From: Pseudomonas sp.
GTDB lineage: Bacteria; Pseudomonadota; Gammaproteobacteria; Pseudomonadales; Pseudomonadaceae
Direction: 5' to 3'
NCBI GenBank assembly: GCA_003527165.1
Contig: DPSI01000261.1
Location: forward strand, 9,203 to 14,974
DNA length: 5,772 nucleotides
The notes under the pieces were generated by a model. The model was not told the DNA's origin and searched no databases. It saw only the letters and a program-made list of their open reading frames with translations. Both the position numbers and the translations under genes were made by a program. This document shows positions 1 through 5,772 of the stretch, one piece after another. Every line of letters starts with the position of its first letter. Position 1 is the first letter of the stretch.

Positions 1-16
1 CCATTTTGGCGGTCAT
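1..16 (-). CDS. pdxA: Start of a truncated gene, probably pdxA (4-hydroxythreonine-4-phosphate dehydrogenase)
   Basis: Only the first five codons lie in the window (ATG at 16-14, reading M-T-A-K-M). A good Shine-Dalgarno sequence, GAAGG at 30-26, sits 9 bases before the ATG, so this looks like a real translation start. The protein itself is too short to identify. The name rests on gene order: in Pseudomonas the usual order is lptD-surA-pdxA-ksgA-apaG-apaH. PdxA oxidises 4-phosphohydroxy-L-threonine in pyridoxal phosphate synthesis in the cytoplasm. A second in-frame ATG at 4-2 could be the true start, but it is further from the Shine-Dalgarno. The start is seen; the identity is inferred. Confidence 0.5.
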
Positions 17-38
17 GTCTATCAGCCTTCAGACAGGT

Positions 39-71
39 AAAAAAAACGGGCCAGCCAAACTGGCAGGCCCG
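39..71 (-). terminator. Intrinsic terminator after surA
   Basis: On the minus strand a GC-rich stem pairs 71-61 with 57-47: 11 pairs, ten Watson-Crick plus one T-T mismatch. The loop is three bases (60-58), and a run of eight T follows at once (46-39). This is a textbook Rho-independent terminator for leftward transcription, starting 28 bases after the surA stop. There is no T-run on the plus-strand side, so it works in one direction only. It ends only 22 bases before the ATG of the next leftward gene. Confidence 0.88.
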
Positions 72-88
72 CTGACGGCGTGCTCCGG

Positions 89-121
89 CTACGTCGAGAT
101 CAGATCTTGATCTCGACGTAG
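89..121. repeat. Perfect 14-bp inverted repeat spanning the surA stop codon
   Basis: Bases 89-102 are the exact reverse complement of 108-121, with a 5-base spacer (103-107). In surA mRNA the pair would form a 14-bp hairpin. One arm encodes part of the last residues (Y-V-E-I), and the other contains the TGA stop (102-100) and the next 11 bases. No T-run follows, so it is not itself a standard terminator; the separate terminator stem begins 17 bases further on. Its role is unknown. It could protect the 3' end of the message, support termination, or be a mutational relic. Confidence 0.85.
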
Positions 122-1407
122 GCCTCGTCGCGTATCTGGCGCAGCCAGGCTTGCAGTTCTTCTTCGTACTTGCGGTTGCGCAGCAGCGTCTGCGCCTGTT
201 GCTCGCGGAACTCCTCGCTGGCGTCCGTCGCGCGGCGGCCCAGTACTTCCAGGATATGCCAGCCATACGGAGTCTTGAACGCTTCGGACAACTGGCCATT
301 CGGGGTGTTGGCCATGACTTCGCGGAACTCCGGTACCAGGGAGCTCGGGTCGATCCAATTCAGATCGCCGCCATTGAGTGCCGAGCCCGGGTCTTCGGAG
401 AAATTCTTCGCCAGTTCAGCGAAGCTCTCGCCGGCGAGGATGCGGTCGCGCAAGCGTTCCACGAGGCGGCGGCTTTCCTCTTCGCTGCGGATCTGGCTCG
501 GCTTGATCAGGATATGGCGGACATGGATCTCGTCGCGTACCTGAGTATCGCCACCGCGCTTGTCCAGCACCTTGAGCAGGATGAAGCCCGGGGGAGTGCG
601 AACCGGCTGGGTGAAGTCACCGACGCCCATGTTGCTGACTTCGGTGTCGAACGGCGGTGGCAGCTGAGCGGCCTTGCGCCAGCCCATGTCGCCGCCTTCC
701 AGCGCGTTTTCGCTGGCCGAGCGCGACACCGCCAGCTTGGCGAAGTCAGCACCGTTCTGCAGCTGTTCGTAGGTATCCCGTGCGGTTTGCTCGGCCGCCT
801 GGATGGTCGCCGAATCGGCCGACTCGGGTACCGGGATCAGAATGTTGGCCAGCCGGTACTCTTCCGACAGTTGCAGCTTGCCAAGGTCGGAGGCCAGGAA
901 ATTCTCGACTTCCTGGTTCGAGACCTGAACGCGCTCGGCAATGCGGCGTTGACGGACGCGGCTGATGACCATTTCACGACGAATCTGCTCGCGGGCCGTC
1001 TCCAGACTTAGTCCGTCGCGCTCCAAGGCAGCGCGGAACTGATCGAGGCTCATGTTATTGCGCTGAGCAATGGTGGCCATGGCCTGGTTGAGCTCTTCAT
1101 CCGAAATGCGGATGCCCGAGCGTTCACCGATCTGCAGCTGGAGGTTTTCGGTGATCAGGCGCTCCAGTACCTGCTGCTGCATGACGTCCCGCGGGGGCGT
1201 TTCGGCGCCGCGCTTTGCGATGGTCTGCTCGACTTCGCGAAGGCGCTGGTCCAGCTGGCTCTGCATGATGACGTCGTTGTCGACAATGGCGACGATGCGG
1301 TCGAGGGGGCGCACTTCGGCGGAGGCCGAAGCGATGAGGGTGGCGTTGCCTAACAGGAGCGCACCCACCAGCAGTGGGCGCAGGTAATCAGAAAGCTTGA
1401 TCTTCAC
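100..1407 (-). CDS. surA: SurA, periplasmic peptidyl-prolyl isomerase and outer-membrane protein chaperone
   Basis: SurA binds unfolded outer-membrane proteins in the periplasm and delivers them to the BAM complex; LptD, encoded just upstream, is a known client in E. coli. The 435-residue product has a signal peptide (basic start, hydrophobic core at about 11-26, likely cleavage after ASA at 28-30). It continues with an N-terminal chaperone domain (about 32-167), a first parvulin domain (about 181-284), a second parvulin domain (about 292-391, with [10 protein letters not shown] and the conserved [15 protein letters not shown] stretch), and a C-terminal helical segment that completes the chaperone core. 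In E. coli SurA the second parvulin domain is the active isomerase. The start chosen is GTG at 1407-1405, because homology to pseudomonad SurA (M-K-x-K-L-S-D) begins there. GTG at 1413-1411 is an alternative that fits the ribosome site better. An in-frame ATG at 1506 would add 33 residues that do not look like secretory or SurA sequence. The C terminus stops at EIKI, shorter than the P. aeruginosa tail as I recall it. It overlaps lptD by 20 bases and is probably co-transcribed and translationally coupled. Confidence 0.96.
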   Translation of the reverse strand: MKIKLSDYLRPLLVGALLLGNATLIASASAEVRPLDRIVAIVDNDVIMQSQLDQRLREVEQTIAKRGAETPPRDVMQQQVLERLITENLQLQIGERSGIRISDEELNQAMATIAQRNNMSLDQFRAALERDGLSLETAREQIRREMVISRVRQRRIAERVQVSNQEVENFLASDLGKLQLSEEYRLANILIPVPESADSATIQAAEQTARDTYEQLQNGADFAKLAVSRSASENALEGGDMGWRKAAQLPPPFDTEVSNMGVGDFTQPVRTPPGFILLKVLDKRGGDTQVRDEIHVRHILIKPSQIRSEEESRRLVERLRDRILAGESFAELAKNFSEDPGSALNGGDLNWIDPSSLVPEFREVMANTPNGQLSEAFKTPYGWHILEVLGRRATDASEEFREQQAQTLLRNRKYEEELQAWLRQIRDEAYVEIKI

Positions 1408-4168
1408 GTTCACGGTAACCTTGTATGCCTTCGTCGAGGAATGTCTCGGTCGAGCTGCCGAACACGCCGCCGAGCCCCTTGAGGACGATTTGCAGGAAGA
1501 TGCCATTGTCTGGCTCGTCGTTCTGCGATGGGTTGAGACTGGTTTCGTCGTAGTCGATCCAGTAGCGATTGATCAGCCGCAGCTTCCAGCAGCAATTGTC
1601 GTACTCGAAGCCGCCAAAGGCCTCCAGCGTACGGTTGCGGCTGTAGTCATGCTGCCAGCGTGCGATCACGCTCCACTGCGGCACGATTGGCCAGATGGTG
1701 GAGATGTCGTGCTGGTTGATCTTGTAGTAGTCCTTGATGTACTCGGGCGTACCCGGCGTGCCGTAGTCGCCGCCATACGTCCACAGGCCGGTCGCTTGGT
1801 CGAAGCGGACGGTGTCGTTGCGGTAGCGGTAGCCGATATTGACGATCTTGTTCGGGTTGTCGGCCGGCTGGTAATGCCACATGGCGCTACCGGAGCGGGT
1901 GCTGTGCGTATCAGGGTCCCAGTTGAAGGTCGAGGTGAAGCGCCAGTCCCGGTTATAGCGGTACATGTATTCCAGCGCATAGGGCGATACCGATGAGGTC
2001 GCGTTGGATCGCGTACGGTAGTCGATGCCGCGCAGCTGGACCTTGCGGTCTTCAAAATAGAACGCCTGGCCAATGCTCAGACGCTGGCGCTCGAAGCCGT
2101 TGGGTTCGATCCAGCGGTTGGTCACGCCGAGAGATACCTGGTTGGCGTCGCCGATGCGATCCTTGCCAGAGAAACGGTTTTCGCGCCACAGGGATGAATA
2201 GCTAAACGTGCTTTCGCCGGTATCGAAGATGGGGATGTCGTCCTGATCTTCTTCCGGTACGTAAAGGTAGAACAGCCGGGGTTCGAGCGTCTGGCGGTAG
2301 TCCTTGCCGAACCACTGAGTGTCACGATCAAAATACAAGCCGCTGTCGACGCTGAAGATCGGCACACTGCGATTCTGATTACGATCAAAGGATTCGTACG
2401 CAGCCAGAGTTTCCTGGCCGCGTGCATCCAGATCCAAATCGTACTGGGTGTAGGCATATTTCAGCGATGGCTTGAGGAAGCCCCACGTCCAGTCAAGCGG
2501 CAGGCTGACTCCTGGCTCCAGATGCAGGCGCTCGCCTTCGGCGCGGGTTAGCCCACGCAAGCGATCGTCATACCAGCGGTGCTCGGGCAAGCCGGTATTT
2601 CCATCCTCGTCGGTAAAGAATCCATCACGCAAGCTGCGCTGGAAGCTGACGAACTCGGTGTTATAGGCAAACCGCAAACCGCCTGGCTGGAACGGCAGGG
2701 CACCGTTAAGGGTCAGCTGAGGCAGGCGTTCATAGGGTGTGATGTCGGTGACTGTGGCGCGTTCGTAAGCATGCACATTCAATCGCGCGGTGTAAGTGTC
2801 GCCGCGATAACTCAGCGTACCCCGTTGGTCCAGATGCTCCGGCTGATCGATGCCCAGCTGAGTATCCAGATCCTGAAAGTAATAAGGATCGCTGATATCG
2901 GTGTAGTCGACTTCCGCCAGCCAGCGGCTATCCAGGCCGGTTCGATGCTGCCAGCTGTACATCCAGCGCTGGTCTTCGTATTCGGACTGCAGCTGGCGAT
3001 CGTCGTTGCTGTCGTCCAGGTAGGCCGCGCCGAACTGACCTTCGCTGCCGCGGGTCAGGTAGCGGAATTCGCCTTCCATCAGCAGACCGCGATCGGTCAT
3101 GTAGTTCGGATAGAGCGTAGCGTCGAAGTTCGGCGCCAGGTTGAAGTAGTACGGTGTGACCAGCGACAGCCCGGTATCGCTAGACGAGCTGATGCTGGGT
3201 GCGAGGAAACCGGACTGACGGCGGTCGTCGATCGGGAAGTGGATATACGGGGTGTAGAAAACCGGAATGTCCTTGACCCGCAATGTCACGTTGGTCGCCG
3301 AACCAAAGCCGGTCGCTGGATTCAGCGTGACGTTGTTACCCCTCAGGTGCCAGCTGTTCTCGCCTGGTTCGCAACTGGTGTAGGTACCGTCCTTGAGGCG
3401 AATGATAGCGTTTTCCGTGCGCTTGGCATACAACGCGCTGCCGCGGATCTTGCCCGCATGGACAACGTATTCCGCATTTTCGACCTGAGCTTCACCGGTA
3501 TCGAGGAAGAGTTCGGCGCGGTCGCCGACCATCAGTGCGCCGCGATCACGTAGGCGGACATTGCCCTTCAGCTCACCACGGTTTTCCAGCTGATGAAGGC
3601 TGGCTTCATCGGCTTCAGCCTGGATACTGCCCTGACGCAATACCACGTCACCGGCCAGCGTCGCGATTTCCTGTTGCTGTTCGTACCGCGTGGCTTTGGC
3701 CGAGACGTAGGTCGGCGCGTCGCTCATCGGGGTGTCGTCGAACTGACCGGGACGGCTCGGTTCAACATAGGTACCGGCACAGTAGGGACCAGTCTCGGCC
3801 AGCTGCGCATTGGTCAGCTGATCACGCGGCACCCAGTCCAGGTGGCTGTAGTCGGCGCTGCGCGATGCAAGCGCGCGGCCCTTGCTCTCGGTCACCAGTT
3901 TAGTGGTGGCTGCCTGACGTTCGGCTTTGTCGGCGCGGGGCTGCGCGGTGTTGGAGTCGCTGGCAGCACTGCCGCGGTGTACAGGGCGGGGTGGCAGGTC
4001 GGGGCTGGCGGCATCGGACGCGCAACTCCAACCGCCGCCAGCACCGGGCTGACAGGCAAACTGTTCGGCAGCAATTACAAGAGGAGTCGCTACTGGCTGC
4101 AATGCGAGCAGGCCGCCAGTAACCAGTAGAGGGAATTTTTTACGAAAAGCGGGATATTTGACTGCCAT
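1388..4168 (-). CDS. lptD: LptD (OstA/Imp), outer-membrane LPS-assembly beta-barrel
   Basis: LptD and the lipoprotein LptE form the translocon that places lipopolysaccharide in the outer leaflet of the outer membrane. The 926-residue product starts with a signal peptide (basic residues 9-11, hydrophobic 13-34, probable cleavage before E35). Then come a low-complexity extension (about 35-150), a periplasmic beta-jellyroll that receives LPS from LptA (about 155-300), the conserved hinge [11 protein letters not shown] (302-312) and a large barrel domain to the end. The C terminus ([10 protein letters not shown]) is pseudomonad-like. E. coli LptD needs two disulfides between N-terminal cysteines and a vicinal pair; here the pair is C859-C860. 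C266 matches the second N-terminal cysteine, and C130, just before the jellyroll, probably matches the first. C39 and C49 are extra. The start ATG at 4168-4166 gives the expected signal peptide, although its Shine-Dalgarno is weak. It is the first gene of the leftward unit and overlaps surA by 20 bases. Confidence 0.97.
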   Translation of the reverse strand: MAVKYPAFRKKFPLLVTGGLLALQPVATPLVIAAEQFACQPGAGGGWSCASDAASPDLPPRPVHRGSAASDSNTAQPRADKAERQAATTKLVTESKGRALASRSADYSHLDWVPRDQLTNAQLAETGPYCAGTYVEPSRPGQFDDTPMSDAPTYVSAKATRYEQQQEIATLAGDVVLRQGSIQAEADEASLHQLENRGELKGNVRLRDRGALMVGDRAELFLDTGEAQVENAEYVVHAGKIRGSALYAKRTENAIIRLKDGTYTSCEPGENSWHLRGNNVTLNPATGFGSATNVTLRVKDIPVFYTPYIHFPIDDRRQSGFLAPSISSSSDTGLSLVTPYYFNLAPNFDATLYPNYMTDRGLLMEGEFRYLTRGSEGQFGAAYLDDSNDDRQLQSEYEDQRWMYSWQHRTGLDSRWLAEVDYTDISDPYYFQDLDTQLGIDQPEHLDQRGTLSYRGDTYTARLNVHAYERATVTDITPYERLPQLTLNGALPFQPGGLRFAYNTEFVSFQRSLRDGFFTDEDGNTGLPEHRWYDDRLRGLTRAEGERLHLEPGVSLPLDWTWGFLKPSLKYAYTQYDLDLDARGQETLAAYESFDRNQNRSVPIFSVDSGLYFDRDTQWFGKDYRQTLEPRLFYLYVPEEDQDDIPIFDTGESTFSYSSLWRENRFSGKDRIGDANQVSLGVTNRWIEPNGFERQRLSIGQAFYFEDRKVQLRGIDYRTRSNATSSVSPYALEYMYRYNRDWRFTSTFNWDPDTHSTRSGSAMWHYQPADNPNKIVNIGYRYRNDTVRFDQATGLWTYGGDYGTPGTPEYIKDYYKINQHDISTIWPIVPQWSVIARWQHDYSRNRTLEAFGGFEYDNCCWKLRLINRYWIDYDETSLNPSQNDEPDNGIFLQIVLKGLGGVFGSSTETFLDEGIQGYREREDQAF
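1419..1422 (-). promoter_or_regulatory. Ribosome binding site of surA, inside the end of lptD
   Basis: AAGG on the minus strand (1422-1419) lies within the last codons of lptD. It is 5 bases before the GTG at 1413 and 11 bases before the GTG at 1407. Spacing alone favours 1413, while homology favours 1407; the two differ by only two residues. The site is translated as part of lptD, so ribosomes finishing lptD pass over it, which suits translational coupling. Confidence 0.6.
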
Positions 4169-4299
4169 CTTGTTTTTTGGGTCCGTGCTTGCGGCGAGCC
4201 ATCGGCCGGGCTGGGCCGCACGCCTCTCGATGGGCTGAAAAAGATGCTGGATAATAAAGCATGACCCGTCTATCGGCTAGCGCCGCGGAGAGCACTGAT
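4169..4299. promoter_or_regulatory. Divergent control region between lptD and amgK
   Basis: The two reading frames leave 131 bases for both promoters. The clearest signal is an AT-rich block at 4250-4257. Rightward it reads GATAAT (4250-4255, five of six to the sigma-70 -10 consensus), with a poor -35 (TCGATG, 4227-4232) 17 bases upstream. Leftward the overlapping TATTAT (4256-4251) is also five of six, again with a poor -35. Use of these would start amgK RNA near 4262 and lptD RNA near 4244, leaving leaders of roughly 38 and 75 bases. The lptD leader holds a small GC stem (4203-4207 with 4214-4218) and a run of A just before the ATG, with GGA 13 bases away, so its ribosome site is weak. I found no GAACTT-type AlgU/sigma-E promoter by eye. 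The region is certain to be intergenic; the promoter assignment is a guess from motif match. Confidence 0.45.
4287..4290 (+). promoter_or_regulatory. Ribosome binding site that sets the amgK start
   Basis: GGAG at 4287-4290 lies 9 bases before the ATG at 4300. The other in-frame ATG, at 4261, has no comparable site and sits directly after the likely -10 element, so it would be at or next to the 5' end of the RNA. This supports the shorter protein. Confidence 0.75.

Positions 4300-5772
<1,473 letters not shown>

Noticed and set aside
151..1011. Long open frame on the plus strand opposite surA (286 codons)
   Set aside because: It lies wholly antisense to a certain surA gene and shows no recognisable domain. 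Long antisense frames are expected in GC-rich genes with strong third-position bias.
1408..1506. Extension of SurA to the ATG at 1506
   Set aside because: The added 33 residues are serine- and arginine-rich, lie inside lptD, and would bury the clear signal peptide in the middle of the protein.
2579..3553. Long open frame on the plus strand opposite lptD (324 codons)
   Set aside because: It is entirely antisense to lptD, valine- and arginine-rich as shadow translations are, and has no domain I recognise.

Overview
The window looks like a chromosomal core region of a gamma-proteobacterium of the Pseudomonas group. The SurA, LptD, AmgK and MurU proteins all resemble pseudomonad orthologues as I remember them, most closely the P. 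stutzeri (Stutzerimonas) type, and the coding sequence is GC-rich with G/C-ending codons. The genus is a confident inference; the species is only a guess.

The layout is two divergent transcription units around a 131-base control region (4169-4299). Leftward on the minus strand run lptD (outer-membrane LPS translocon), surA (periplasmic chaperone for outer-membrane proteins, including LptD) and the first five codons of a gene that by synteny is probably pdxA. lptD and surA overlap by 20 bases. Between surA and the putative pdxA lie a perfect 14-bp inverted repeat covering the surA stop codon and then a strong intrinsic terminator. Rightward on the plus strand run amgK and murU, which overlap by ATGA. 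They encode the kinase and nucleotidyltransferase that return recycled MurNAc to UDP-MurNAc. murU is cut by the window edge after 151 codons.

The left unit builds the outer membrane: SurA escorts the unfolded LptD barrel across the periplasm, and LptD inserts LPS. The right unit feeds peptidoglycan precursor synthesis and bypasses the MurA step that fosfomycin inhibits. The locus therefore pairs outer-membrane assembly with cell-wall recycling.

I found no mobile element, CRISPR array, tRNA or rRNA gene, or cassette of unknown genes. The gene content is conserved and previously described, so I do not claim a new system. The points worth a second look are small: the stop-codon inverted repeat, the terminator placed just ahead of the next gene, the choice of start codons for surA and amgK, the shared AT-rich element between the divergent genes, and the cysteine layout of LptD.
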